Source: Siderastrea siderea (Eukaryota; Cnidaria; Anthozoa; Scleractinia; Rhizangiidae). Taken from it: a stretch of 64,000 nucleotides of DNA. The stretch is from positions 34,935,769 through 34,999,768 of the forward strand of contig OZ034975.1 in the NCBI GenBank assembly GCA_964030785.1. The letters run 5' to 3'. Below, piece after piece: positions 26,301 through 38,832 of the stretch (position 1 is its first letter; each line of letters begins with the position of its first letter). The notes under the pieces were generated by a model that saw only the letters and a program-made list of their open reading frames with translations, did not search any database and was not told the DNA's origin. Position numbers and translations under genes: made by a program.

Positions 26301-27639
26301 AACAAACCTTGCCACGACTGAATCAGGAAAGAAATATTCTTTTCGGGTTAAACCTTGACATATTTCATTTGTCGACAACATCATACTGTTGGCCGTTCAA
26401 GATCGATAAGATGCACTGTGTAAACGCAGTTCCAGCATTTACGGAATGCTGTGTAATCCTGGCACTGCTGGTTTTTCCGCATGGAAGTATGTGTAACTTC
26501 CCTATTTCCTACTTTAGAATATATGATGGCAATGATATTGAATGAACTCGACTTTTAGTTGATTGCATTTCAGCGCTTACTAAATAGCCAGTCAATCTCA
26601 TGAACTCTGTAGGAAAAATCCCGAAATTCGCTAAAATCACGTTAGGGTGTAAAGAGATAGCGCAAATCAGGGATAGAAGTTTGGGGTTGCTTAGGGCAGC
26701 TAAACAACACATATGTTCACGTGATGCTATTGCACACTTCATGCCAAAGGAGATTTAATATAGCAAAAGTAGTGCCCATACAAACCACATAGACGCTTTC
26801 TCAGAGACTCGTCGCGATGTCGGCTGTCTCACACTGAATTTAAATGCATCGAAATTGAGCTTTTGAAGCTAAACGTCACTGTTACGGGTGTTAAAATAAA
26901 TATTTTTTGTACTAAAACGTGTTACGCGACATTCCAAGGCCCCCGAATAGGCGAAAGTGTAAGCTTTTTTTTAAACTCTACATATTTGTGAACAATTTTA
27001 ATTTCAATTTCATTTGTTCGCCCTATGCATGTCTTACATATTATTCATATTATCTTCTCCCGACATGTTTTCTAAATTCTTCTAAGGAAGTTTGAAGCTA
27101 GAAAAAAAAATAGATTCCTTTACTCACAGACTTGATCATGATGGTTATGCCTCTGAGTAAATCGGTCTAAGGAAAGATTACCCGAGCTTGAATTGTGACT
27201 AATAGCGAAACATTCTTGACTTCAGACTCCTCGCTTCCGGAGTCTTCAGTTTTAGTTGCCTGTTGATAATACAATTCAACTTCAACTTCAACTTTATTGC
27301 TTCCATCACCTAATACATTGTAATATATTTATACTGACTCTTGCAATAAAAGCGATGAGGGATTCTATAGAAAAGCACAAAAATGCTTGAATTTTTAGAT
27401 CCCTTTGAAAATTAGAAATGTGGTCAACTGGAACTTACAGAGCTATATTATCATTACTTACTACTTACTACTTACATACTTAGCAATGAAAAATATAGTT
27501 AATTTTTTTTTGGAAGTTTCTCATGAAAATAATCAAAGAAGCAAGAAAGTAAATTTTATTATATATATTATAACTTTTATTATATATTATAAGAGGGATA
27601 CTTTGCCACTGCTATTTTATCAATTATATTCCTTTTTAT
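23321..27639. other. Intergenic, no supported gene
   Basis: Contains a G-run near 23967. The 18-base word ctacgagcagtctctctt near 24312 is almost shared with 34305, a likely dispersed-repeat fragment. Short ORFs lack domains. Confidence 0.4.
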
Positions 27640-28655
27640 GTTTTTCTTAAATACATAAAATGATTCGGTTTTTCGCGTTTTGTTTTCTATACTATTCCAT
27701 ATTTTTGGACCTTGATAGGCCAAAGAGTACTGGTCAAGTCTGGATGATTTGCGTGGAAGATGACAGTCATCTGCATGCCGTGTAAACTATGTATCTGGGA
27801 ATTAACTGAGAAAACACCTGTCAAATTTATTGGAATCTGGTTATTATATAATTTAAACATAAAAAGAGACATTTCTAGCTCATTTATTTCCTTTATTTTA
27901 CAATATTTTTAACTCCTTGAAGAAATTAACTGTACTGTCTCTATATTGAATTTTAGCTATAATTCTAACTGCTCTTTTTTGTAGTATTTCAATTCTAGTA
28001 AGTCTTGAAGGATAATTGTTGGCCCATATAATATTACAATAGTGGAAGTAAGGGTAAACAAGAGTGTAGTATAAGGTTTTCATTGCTTCCTTAGTCAAAA
28101 ATTATCCCACTTTAAACATGATTCCAAAATTTTTTGATATTTTGCTTGTTATCAAATTGATGTGTGGCTTCCATGTTAGGTTTTCATCGATTACTGTACC
28201 CAAAAACTTGCATTCTCTAACTCTGTTAATAGTGCTTCCATCTATCTTTAAATCAATGGCCTCATTCATAATATTTTTTCTGTTCGAAAATAACATATAA
28301 TTTGTTTTAGAAATATTTAATGATAATTTATTTGCTTTGAACCATACTCAAAGCTTTTTTAGTTCATTATTTGTTATTGTGAGTAACTGATTTAGACTTG
28401 TATTCTTGTAAAATATGTTTGTGTCATCAGCAAATAATGTGAAGGAAAACACTTTGGATGAAGCATGTATATCATTTAGGTAAATCAAAAATAGAAGTGG
28501 ACCAAGAGCAGATCCCTGTGGAACCCCACACGTTATGTCTGCCATTTTTGAGTCTATCCCTTTGTATTGTACATACTGTTTTCTGTTAGATAAGTAATTC
28601 TTAAACAAATTAATTAAGGAAGATTGTTCACTATCCGGTCTGAATCTTCTGATAT
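27640..28655 (-). pseudogene. 5'-truncated LINE reverse transcriptase
   Basis: Reverse transcriptase remnant of a jockey/CR1/L2-like non-LTR retrotransposon. In order on the minus strand: LINLFKNYLSNRKQYVQYKG, the RT motif GVPQGSALGPLLFLIYLNDI, the catalytic FADDTNIF, then CKFLGTVIDENLTWKPHI, MKTLYYTLVYPYFHYCNIIW, RAVRII, and the C-terminal CHLPRKSSRLDQYSLAYQGP and KIWNSIE. At least three in-frame stops (near 28336, 28100 and 27898) and one frameshift near 27790 break it. The N-terminal RT and endonuclease are missing. Its upstream edge abuts an inverted-repeat element at 28655. Confidence 0.9.
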
Positions 28656-28837
28656 GCTACCGTGAATCCCCGATATAACGAAGTGTAAGGGACTGTGATA
28701 GTGTGTTCGTTATCACGAGAGTTCCGTTATATTGCGGTTCTTTTTATACATGTTAGTATTGCTGGATTAAAAAAATATCGTTCCTTATACCGGAGTCTTC
28801 GATATATAGGGTTTCGTTATATCGGGGTTCCACAGCA
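28655..28837. mobile_element. MITE-like element with CCCCGATATAACGAA termini
   Basis: Left tgctaccgtgaatccccg is matched by the inverted right end cggggttccacagca. Both continue inward through gatataacgaa. Confidence 0.75.
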
Positions 28838-29235
28838 CTGTAGTAAAGTAGTAAAGTAACTGACGAAAGTTTGAGCTCGAATTCGGGTACTCGTGTTTTT
28901 GTTTCCAGGTTTGACCTTTTTTTGCTGGTCAAACTGACAAGTTGCGCCACTTTTCAACCACTGAGAGTTAATCCAAAACAAATCGTTTCATCGTCGCACA
29001 TGTACACTTTCCTTGGCTCTTGGCAGAGTTGCTTGTGTCTGTTGCGCATAATTATCGAATGGAAATGCCTTTGGTTTTGATTTACCATAATAATTTGAAA
29101 ATTGCTCAATCAGTTCACCTTTACTTCTGGATTTATAGCAAAGTGTTGTCCTTGGAATATCAAGGCTGTCAAGCAAAAAAAAAATAATAATAATAATAAT
29201 AAAATAAAGGTTTAAAAAGTCTTTTGTTTGTTCAG
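28838..29235. other. Intron/intergenic upstream of Ig exon
   Basis: Contains an (AAT)n run at 29188-29205 close to the exon acceptor. Confidence 0.5.
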
Positions 29236-29607
29236 TTGAAGGTCGTTTACAGTTTACGTCACCATACAATGGCAGGACTGTGAGAGGTTTAGCTGGGTCT
29301 TCTGTGAACTTCACTTGGGATTTCTCTGGTAACGTTGGTGATATACAATGGGGACTAAAGGAAAGTGGTATCAATGACTTTAAAACTAATGGAATACTAG
29401 TTAAGTTACAAGGCAATAATAAAGTGTTATTATCAGGTCCACCAGAATACAATGGACGTGTGAGTGGAAGTCGTAGTTCTGACCAGGCCGTTTTCACTCT
29501 CAGTTCCATCACGAAAGTTGATGAGCGATTTTATGGTTGCATATTAGAACCAGCTCGTGGATCATTTAATTCTTCACGATTTGACATTGTGCACTTGGTT
29601 GTTGAAG
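29236..29607 (+). CDS. V-type immunoglobulin domain exon, intact
   Basis: A single exon flanked by acceptor TTTGTTCAG and a donor at GAAG|GTGGGT. The reading is open throughout: LQFTSPYNGRTV, then GSSVNFTWDFSG (FTW in the B/C region), GDIQWGL, VLLSGPPEYNGRVS, AVFTLSSITKVDERFYGCIL (E-F strands with the Asp-x-x-Tyr-x-Cys motif) and FDIVHLVVEG. Start and end are both phase 1, as usual for shuffled Ig exons. The first Cys position appears to be replaced within VNFTW, as in many cnidarian V-type domains. An alternative donor lies four bases downstream at 29612. It probably belongs to a plus-strand receptor or adhesion gene. I could not identify flanking exons. Confidence 0.75.
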
Positions 29608-32316
29608 GTGGGTGAGTTTGAAGAACTGGTACTATACAATAACTGAGAAATTAGACCCAGGACAGACTCTGACTTAGGGGACGGTCGTAGAATGGTATTT
29701 TTACTATTACCATTGTACAGTAAACCCCAACAAGGAAGCCCTAGGACTACTTGTTGGCAGAGCGAAAATAATAATAATAATAATTAAAAACAATATTATA
29801 ATTATAATAAGAACCTTCCCAGAATGCTTTGCACCACAAAAATTTCAATGCAAAATAACTTAGTTAATTTGTGGTCGAAGAGAATGCTGTACCATGTGTT
29901 ATTTAAGACTTTTTGAAAGTTATCCCTCATATTAACGTTAGGGTGATGACGTCATTATTCACGTGACTATGGCAAAAAATATGTTTTCGCTCACTGCAAG
30001 AACAGGCCTCCATCAATTCAAAAGCAGATAACGTGCCCTGATAGTCATTGGAATGGGCAATATGGAAATTGCCAGTTGACATCTGGCATTTGAAAGTTTA
30101 AGGTGGCTCTGTACAGGAGCATTTCCCAGGGGACTGTTAAGGAGTCAGTAACTATGGTAGTTTAAGGCGGAGAGAAACAAAGCTTGGCTGGTTAATAGAA
30201 CTTCGCATGAAAGTAACGACCATGATATGCTCACTGTTGTGACGTCATTGGTCACCTGACCAGAGCGCACAGAAAATTCAAATCACTTTAAAACAGCTTT
30301 AAGCTCAATAAATTCGTAATTTCTCACAGCAATATTGCAGAAAAAATTGCAAGTTATTCATAAACGTCCATTATTATTTTTCCTTTTGAAAAAAACACGA
30401 TGAAAAATGAACCTTAAACTTTTGATAATCCCCTGTTTTGTGAGGTTTTAATATAAATGTAAAAACGAATCAGCATATTTGGTTTCAAACTATGCTCTTT
30501 CTAACTACGTTAACAGTTTTTTTTTAAAAATTCGTTTTCATATAGCTCAGGGATGTGAATTTGCAGGCACGCGGAGTACTGGGCACCAATGTCACGGATT
30601 GCTCAGGAAGACTGGTGCACTTTTTAGGCGCGGCGCCATAGCTAGCGACAAAAGCTGAAAAATGGGGTGAAAAGGTGTTTTACATGTAGCTTTCTGTGGT
30701 CCATTTCTGCTAAAGAATTGTTAATGGTTTCTCGGAAAGAGGACAGCACTTCATTTTTCGCTGCATTGCCCATGTCAGGTACGTGTAATTATAGCTTTTT
30801 ATTGTCTGCGGTAAACAGCTTAATATATTAGCAGGGCTTTATCGATCGATCATTATAGTTTAATGTTCTTATTTAAGTCTTATCGTTAGTCCAGTGCTTA
30901 AATAATTTGCCATTTTCGTTCCGGTAGCAAAAAGCCGAAAGATAGACACTTAGGTTGGTAACTAAAGTTTAGTAAGTTTCGTAAGTCTTAAAATAAACGT
31001 TATATGAAGTGATTTAAGTTTTGTACACTCGTCTGTGAATCGTATGTTATTTTTTGGCCAAGTAAAAGTGTAGCATCGCATCCTTTATGTTTTCAGTAAC
31101 TTTAATTACAGCGTTGCTGTTAAAAATAATGTTTCAAACAGCTATTGCTTAAAGCAAGAAGGTCAGGCTATTCTGCTAATGTTGATACTGGCAGATAAGC
31201 TTAAATTCTTTTGTGTAGCATCATTTAAGCTTACGTGTTGTAAACATCTCATAACAACATAACATAACACATAACATACTTTATTTTATCTCCACCTCCA
31301 TTTGTTTATTAGCTGGGCTTTTCTTCACTGCTTGCAAATTATTTATATACATCTAATGACTCACGAATGTTTCTTAGAGTAAGTAAGGTTCAAAGCTATA
31401 GTTGGCATGATTTGATGACAAACAACAAATTTAAATTTCGAATTAGGTACATGTAAAACTTTTATTAAAAGTTATGTGTTGATCACTTTTGGGAAAATAT
31501 GCTTAAGATAATCGAGTTCAAAGCAGGTGGATGTAATTTTTATGTACATCTCATTCTCTACTTTTACTGATTAAGTTATTCCATAATTTGCAGGGTAAAA
31601 AATTAACTTCAGTGCTTGAATCAATGAATTGCAACTTGGGCCAGTATCCTTGAATTCCAACCTCGTCCCCAGGGTCTTTTCACTTGCTCGCTTAGTATAG
31701 TGGACCAGGCCATTTAGATAAAGTGGCTTTCAAAATCCTCTAGTCTAAATAAAAAAAATTAAAACGATATTTACTTGAATAGACCCCTCCCAACCCGGGT
31801 GAGAAGTAAGTCTTTTATCCAGGGATTTCGCCTATAATCATGTGGAAAAAGTACCACATACTGTAGAACTCTAAGTAAGATTGGAGTCACATGTCAATGA
31901 AAACAAACCTCAACTTTCAGTGGCCCTGGTCAGTTTTAAATTGCTACTGGCAACCAGGAGACTGTCAATTTTTAGCCCTGAAGTTGTTGTTTCCACTAAT
32001 CCTTTTTTATCTATACTAGGCATGTATATGTCAGCAGTGATCAGTGATGTAGCTTTTCTTACATTGAAGGTATGCACATGGAAGATATCAATCATATAAT
32101 TATCTCAGCTTACGTACTATCTCACTGTTCAGTAAAATGAACTGGGTCAAATGCAATGATCGGTTTAATTTGGGTTCGGTAGTTGAACACAATTAAACCA
32201 ATAATATGCATACAGCAGTGTTTGCTTCCAATTTCTGAACCCAGTCAAACATAATTAAGCACAGTTAAACAGTTTTAAAATCATTCAAATATACCAGATA
32301 TTTAAACCATCTGCCT
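29608..32316. other. Intron/intergenic, nothing recognised
   Basis: AT-rich; no further Ig or kinase exon was recognised. Confidence 0.4.
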
Positions 32317-32970
32317 TTAAGGACGTTCGCGCTAATTGTTTCTGCGCATCCTTACTGCGCACGCAATTCACTGCTACGTCATGCATTGAGCGCGGGCACT
32401 GTTGGAGAAATGTGGAGATATATAGCGCAATTGGGCACTTTAGTATCTATGCACGGTTTTAACTCTCTTAAATGTTCGGTGACCCCATATTTTCTTTTGA
32501 TAAATCACTTTCTCTGTCAATTATCTACGTTTTGAGAAAAATTAAAGAAAATCTGTATTGTGGAAGTTTTATTTTTTTCAACTTTTCTGCCCTCGCATCA
32601 TCAAATTATGCTATTATTGTAGCTGCACGGTGTTCGCAAAAGTCCATCTTAGAGGACGAGTTTAACTAAAAGGATGACACCAGCTCACATTGTTTACTTG
32701 ACAGACCCACTTAAATAAAATTTGACTAAGAAAGTGGGTCTACAGCGAATCATTTTAAATATTTTTCAACTAACAGGCACTGAGGCCATGTCCAGTTGCG
32801 AGGGCCGATTTGTCAAAATTGGGGTAGTTTTCCACGCGCTTTAGTTTGAAAACGAAGTCGGTGACCCCCCAGTTTTTTTGCATTTCTGACATAGGTAACT
32901 CATTACCTGACTGTAGCCAAAGTATGAAAAAAATCTGTATTGTAGAAGTTTTTCGCGCGAACGTCCTTAA
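32317..32970. mobile_element. Element with 16-bp perfect inverted termini (TTAAGGACGTTCGCGC)
   Basis: ttaaggacgttcgcgc at 32317-32332 is repeated exactly inverted at 32955-32970. No transposase inside. Confidence 0.75.
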
Positions 32971-33162
32971 GTGTGTGAGAACAAGCACAAATTTCTGTAG
33001 TGTGGAATTTGAGCATGATCTGTTTTATATTGTTGTGTAAACACATAGAAGACTGGGTGGCTAAAACAGCCTTTTTGGAAAAAGAAAATTTGGCAATCCT
33101 AATACTCACAAAGGAAAATAAAAGTTGAACCAAGGATAAAATTAAATCACAACATTTACATG

Positions 33163-33485
33163 AGTGTTTCATCAAGACTTCCATTGGGGTAGGTGATGAA
33201 AACCTTATACCCACTTAAGTTACAAAATCCATTTTTCACGGTGATGTAAGATTTTTTCTTGATCGTTAAAGGGTTAAAACTTAATGCAGAAGGAATCAAA
33301 CAGTTATACCATGTATGGGTTTCCGTACCACAGTGATTATTGTGACCCAGTACCACTACTGGGGCAAGCTCACACGGGGACATTTGTATGACTTGTACAG
33401 TTATGAGATTTTGTGCTGTAATCATTAAACAAATACAGAGAAACAAGAGGATATCAATAGGAACTTGTACCAGAATGAAAATCAT
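33163..33485 (-). CDS. Possible secreted-protein first exon (unrecognised)
   Basis: A minus-strand ORF of about 108 codons begins MIFILVQVPIDILLFLCICL, a strong hydrophobic signal. It continues with a Cys-containing region (SPCELAP, NHCGTETHTWYNCLIP, NGFCNLSGYKV) and ends near a possible donor CAT|GTAAAT. I do not recognise the protein and no second exon was identified. It could equally be chance or part of a repeat. Confidence 0.25.
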
Positions 33486-33576
33486 GCTGGTATTATGTAA
33501 ACACCCCCTTAGCCTAAAGTCGAGCAGCTCTCAATAATGTTTAACAACATCCTCAGAGACCCAGGGGCAGTAACGC

Positions 33577-34310
33577 CCTGATTTCATGAGACTGGTGCAA
33601 ACTCAGACTGGTACGATTTTGTTTACATGAGACCGGTCTGAAAGTCAGACTGGCATGAAGTGTTTACCTGAGACCAATCTAAACTCTGTTTGTGTTAATA
33701 CTGTCCGCAACCATCCCATCCTTAAGAATCCAGTTTATCTATTATCCAACAGCTTGGAATGCTCCAATGCCACTTATTAAACGTGCATACCCAAAACAAA
33801 TATCTCAGACCAATTGGAACCCTGTTCATGCTTAAGTGGCACCCCAGTCTGATTTCAAACCGTTCTGAGTCATTCATATTGGTTCAGCAGCAGTGATGAG
33901 TTAAACCAGCCTAAGGCCCTGTTTACATGAGTGACTTTATCCCGGGATGACTTTTATCTCATCCCAGGGTGACTTTCATTGCAGTGTGTGGTCGTTTACC
34001 TGTAAATGTTTACATGATTTGCAGCTGACATGTGTTCACCCTGGGACAATTTCATCCCGGTCTTCAGCACAGGGATGAAATCGTCCCAGGGTAAACACCA
34101 TTTCAGCTCCAAACCATGTAAAAACTTACAGGTAAATGACCAGACCCGATATGAAAGTCATCTTGGGATGAAATCACTCATGTAAACACAGCCTAAGATG
34201 ATAATTATTTTATACTAGCTTCATGTTTCGTACGTTTCGTGTAAACAGAGGTAAGCATTTAGAGTCGATCTGAAGTCGTACCGGCCCAAGTTGGTACCAT
34301 TCTCATAGAC
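33577..34310. mobile_element. Possible outer element enclosing a nested MITE
   Basis: gagactggtgcaaactcaga..tggtacga near the left and a loosely inverted version near 34270-34310 flank the clearer element at 33912-34195. The similarity is imperfect. Confidence 0.35.
33912..34195. mobile_element. Foldback MITE (TAAGGCCCTGTTTACATGAG termini)
   Basis: Left taaggccctgtttacatgag and the inverted right end tcatgtaaacacagccta match. Internal arms with ccctgggatga and catttacctgtaa are also inverted. Confidence 0.8.
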
Positions 34311-35836
34311 TACGAGCAGTCTCTCATTTTTCTCTGGCGCGTGCACACTGACTGTCCTACTATTGGTAATTGCGATAATTAAAATCTGCTTTGTTTTTCT
34401 TACAGGTTTTTATTCCATCAACCTGATGTCAGGAAAATATGGCAGTTTATTATTAAGGGTTTGGTTAAGAAATTTGTACTTTTAGCTATATTCCCAGACA
34501 CACTTTATCAATTCAAATAAAAAATTTGAAGAGCAGTTTTGAAATAAGGTTATATATTTTTTTTGTCTTTTTCTGCTTAACATTTTGATGTTGTTGATTA
34601 GTTTGACTGACCCGTCAGTACTACTAAGTGGATGATGTATGAAAATGGAATGAATCCTGAAGTACACCTTTTAGGGCTCTACTTCAGAATATCTGATGAG
34701 CACACCCTGCCCCACATCTTTTTTGGGGGGAGTATCCCCCCCCCACTACTATCCCAGGAATGAAGAGTCAGACCTATTTGATTGAATTCTCTTTATGGAT
34801 TCAACTATATTGATTGACTGATGCACCACAGTCTGATCCCTTTTTGTCAGTTCATTGCCTGTTAGGTTTCAGACTATTCTGAAATGATTTAGGAAGAGGC
34901 TATCCCTTTTGTTTTTCTTTGGTACCAGATTATGGCAATCAGTTACAATGCTTAGTGATGACAAATTATCAAACCAAAAAGAACTAAAGTCTCGAGATCT
35001 ACTGCCATCACGGTCTGGGGTAGTAAGAGAGTGAGTCATAATCTGTGCATCAAATAAAGTCACTAGTCATTACTGGACCATTTCTTATTCGCATTGGCAA
35101 CACTGAAGTCACAGATTGATTTATTTATTGATTTATTGATTGACTGATTGATTGATTGATTGATTGTTTGATTGATTTTTTAATTGGCTGATTGACTGAT
35201 TTCTCAGCCGTTGGTTGAGTGGTTGATTGATTGACTGATTGGTACTTAAAATAGATGAATAAATTGATTCACCTGAATTACATGTAAGTAATTACATGCA
35301 TAATGCTGCATTTCTTCGCATCTTCCTCTGGCAGTAAAATAATACCCGGCATCAGTCGAAACAAATAATTTTCAAGCCCCAATGTCATGACATAATTGTA
35401 AGCAAATAATTTATTTGTAATTAGCAAGTAGTAGGTAACAAGGCGTATTAGAGAGCAGGACTATTAGAGCTTTTACAGTAATTTAAATTATATTTCATAT
35501 TAACTCCAGTAAGCTACTCCTTCTGAGTAACTACCACTATTGGACAGTCAAGAAAGAAAAATCAAGCAAATCATCATCATTTGGCTATAGCGTCATTTTA
35601 CCATTATAAGGAGAAAAATATGAGTATGAGAGCATCTTACACTGTAGAAAACGTATTGCACTATAGTATCCCGGTTTCAAATCACTTATTGAATAAAGGA
35701 TTTAAATTGCTTAGATATTTAAGTTTATTACCTACAACAGAGGCTTATTTAAAATTTATGAAACACTGGTTCTAATTTGAGAGGTGTATTACTAATGATT
35801 AACTAATAATTATAATATTGTTTTCCGGTCTCACTT

Positions 35837-35844
<8 letters not shown>
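34311..35844. other. Intergenic; ATTG microsatellite at 35113-35240
   Basis: A (GATT)n/(ATTG)n run. No supported gene. Confidence 0.45.
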
Positions 35845-35879
<35 letters not shown>

Positions 35880-36300
35880 CTTTATTTAACGAGGGTAGCA
35901 CGAAATAGTGCGAAGCACTAATAAACTTGTAGCCCTCCTAACTTTCTAAGATATTTACAATGAATTATCAAAAAAATATTTACAATGAGTTATATAAAAA
36001 TCTAAAACCTACTATATAAATATAAATATATACATGTAATGAAAAACAAAAAGAAAGAAAAAAATTTAATTAATAAAAACTGAGATAAAAATTGAAATGA
36101 AATAATATAAGAAACTAAAAATGAGGTAAAAATTGCTGATTTATCAAAAATTTCTGGTGCAAAGTACGCCTGAACGATTTAACGGTGACTTCCTTTTTTA
36201 GGTCTGCTCCTAACATATTCCATTGTTCTATGGCGGTTACTAAAAACGTACTTCCTCCTTCAGTCTTTAATCTGTAACGTGGTGTTAAAAATAAATCGAG
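35845..36300 (-). pseudogene. 3' end of a second LINE copy
   Basis: The minus strand encodes LFLTPRYRLKTEGGSTFLV, IEQWNMLGADLKKEV and KSFRRTLHQKFL before a stop at 36115. This resembles the conserved C-terminus of LINE reverse transcriptases (PR.RLKTYG....WN.LP..L). It is followed downstream by AATAAAG and an (ATT)n tail at 35841-35877, typical of LINE 3' ends. Only the C-terminal tail is present. Confidence 0.6.
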
Positions 36301-37925
36301 GGTAACTAACCGACAAAACAACGAAGAAGAGAAGAACAGGAAAGAACGGGGCAAAATGGGTGCTACTAGGTCCGGTCGTCGCCGGCTAACAAAATTTTGG
36401 CCTGTTGGCCGCGCGAAAATTGGACAAATCGACAAAACATCGACAATTTCACCAGCTGGAGAGGAACTTAATGTAAAAATAGTGGTGGTGAAATTCACCG
36501 ATCCGCGAGACGAGGAAAGTATTAAAAATGTTAGTTGTGTTCATGTCTCCACCGCGGTCAAACGTCTGAGGTAGTTTTTTCGTTTTAATTTGTAAGATTT
36601 ATTCACGATGCATGCGAAACATGAGCAAGGATATATAAACGGCCCGCGCATTGCGGGCATGTGCGGACGTCTAAAACAGATAAATTTTTTGAATCGGTGT
36701 TTAACCGACTGTTACCGCAATGTTCACATGAGTGTTTTTAAAACTTGATTGGGGAAATGCGATTTGCTTATCTTGATTTGACTCAATGGAAAGTGGAAAC
36801 TCAATGGAAAGTGAAACTCGCTTTTGAAATGAGTTTAAGAGGGTGCCTCTTAGTCAATTCAAGTTAGTTAAAAAAAGGCATTACGTAATAAAAGATAAAG
36901 TTCGAAATGAGTTGTCCATGTAAAAAATTAATGAAGCAAATTTCAAATGAAAATAATTCCGACCATACTAAACGGAAAGGAAACCTGAGTCAATGCTTTG
37001 TGGGACTCTTGGCTGTAACGTGACAGACTGTTAGATCTGTCAAAATGATTGCGTGATTTCATTCACGCAAAAGTGCTGTAGGTAATTAATTTTTGCTTCT
37101 TCGTCGTTAGTTAAAATGTTGAGCTCCCGAACAGCATATTTTTTGTTTCTTCATAAATAGTTAGAGTACATTCTTAATTAACATTAGTCGGATTACTGAA
37201 CATAAGAGGAAAACCGAAGTTTCTTACGAAGTGCACGAATCATCACCACATCATAGCATTGTGCCAATCTTGACATTTCCGATATGCAAAAGTAAATGAG
37301 TTTATTGCTGTTTCCAAAAATCAAAGCTGCCTTTGTTTCATCTTTGTTGGTGAATTATTTGGTGCTTTCGGAAATTAATCACCTTTCCAATAAACGATGA
37401 ACATGAAGCGTGCCATACAAGTTTTTGAAACTGTATTAAATACGGGCCAATACAATCGCAACAACAACCAGCGAAACGTGTCATAATTAGAACTTAGGAC
37501 GACACACTCGTATGATGAAACAAAGACCACGCAATCTTACGCTCACACAACCCAGTCGACCAGCAGTTTTAAAATCAAAAAACAAAAAACATCAGGTGAA
37601 ACACGTTTATCTGGGTTTTAGCTGTTTGATAAACAAAGAGCATTTTCTTTATTTCACGGTGTGCACAAATGAAGTACGTACAATAAGTCAATAAGCATCC
37701 CCCAACGTTGATTTGTAAACATCTCGGAAATCAAACTAGAATAGCGAGCAAACAAAAATAAAATAAGAAGGCCATTATTTCATTTATTTATTATTAATAT
37801 TTCAGTGTAAACATGAAGCAGAAACAGGTGAACGCAAAATCGTACTCACGTGGGTGCACAACGTACGCAGGAATCAAGATTTCAAGAATTCTTTGATCAG
37901 CAGTTTGGTGACCACACAGTAATTT
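36301..37925. other. Intergenic, nothing recognised
   Basis: No supported gene or strong repeat. Confidence 0.4.
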
Positions 37926-38410
37926 TCAGAGTTATTTTAACTCCTGTAGTGGAGTTAAACTAACTCCTTAAGGTGGAGTTATTTTTTGGGAGTTATTTTA
38001 ACTCCAAAAGGAGTTACTTTAACTCCGAAAAGGAGTTACTGTATTGTTTAGGGGAGATAAGTTAACCCCTAAATTGGAGTTACGCTGGTGGGAGTTATTA
38101 TAACTCCAATCTGGAGTTAAATTGTACTCCTCTGGAGTTAAATTTAACTCTTTTTTTGGAGTTAAATTTCAGTTTAACTATGCAAGGAGAGTTAAAATAG
38201 CTCCTTTTTGCGGTCATTTTGGAGGAGTTACTTCAACTCCCCTTAGGGAGTAATTGTGGAGTGATTTTAACTCTCTAACAAGGGTTAAAATAACTATCTG
38301 TTGGGAGTTATTTTCGTGGACTTATTTAACTCCTTTTAGAGAGTAATTCTGGAGTGACTTTGACGGAGTCGTTTTGGAGGAGTTGGGATAACTCTCTATC
38401 AGAGTCGTTA
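37926..38410. repeat. Array 1 of GGAGTTA..TAACTCC palindromic repeats
   Basis: About twenty degenerate copies of ggagtta and taactcc, often paired as ggagttattttaactcc, spaced roughly 15-40 bases. A second array of the same motif lies at 48256-48685. Confidence 0.85.
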
Positions 38411-38832
38411 CTTTATTATTGTATTTTTACTCTACTACAAGAGGTACATCTTATTTTGGGGGGTTAGGGTTGAAGGGGGAGTGCAGGGACTCGCGTATCA
38501 TGTCTATGATAAACTTTGATCTCAATTTAATTATGAACGCATTTTTTGGAAATAAAGCAAAAGATGCTGTGGTAATTCGTCCAAGTGAAATCAAAAGTTT
38601 GGTGAGTTCCTGTCTAAAATGGCGTGAATTAAAATATTTCAATTCAAGAGCCCGAAATCAGTGCGCTTGCATTCACTGGTCAGCAGTTGTCAATATTGAC
38701 ATTGAGTCATGTGTTCTTTGTAACAGGGCTGAAAAACGACTGCGCAAGTCAATGTCCTGCGGTAACGATTGTGGGCCCAGGCGCGGGCTCGTTCAAAATG
38801 GAGGCCTCTTCGCGGGAAAAAAACAGCCCGAG

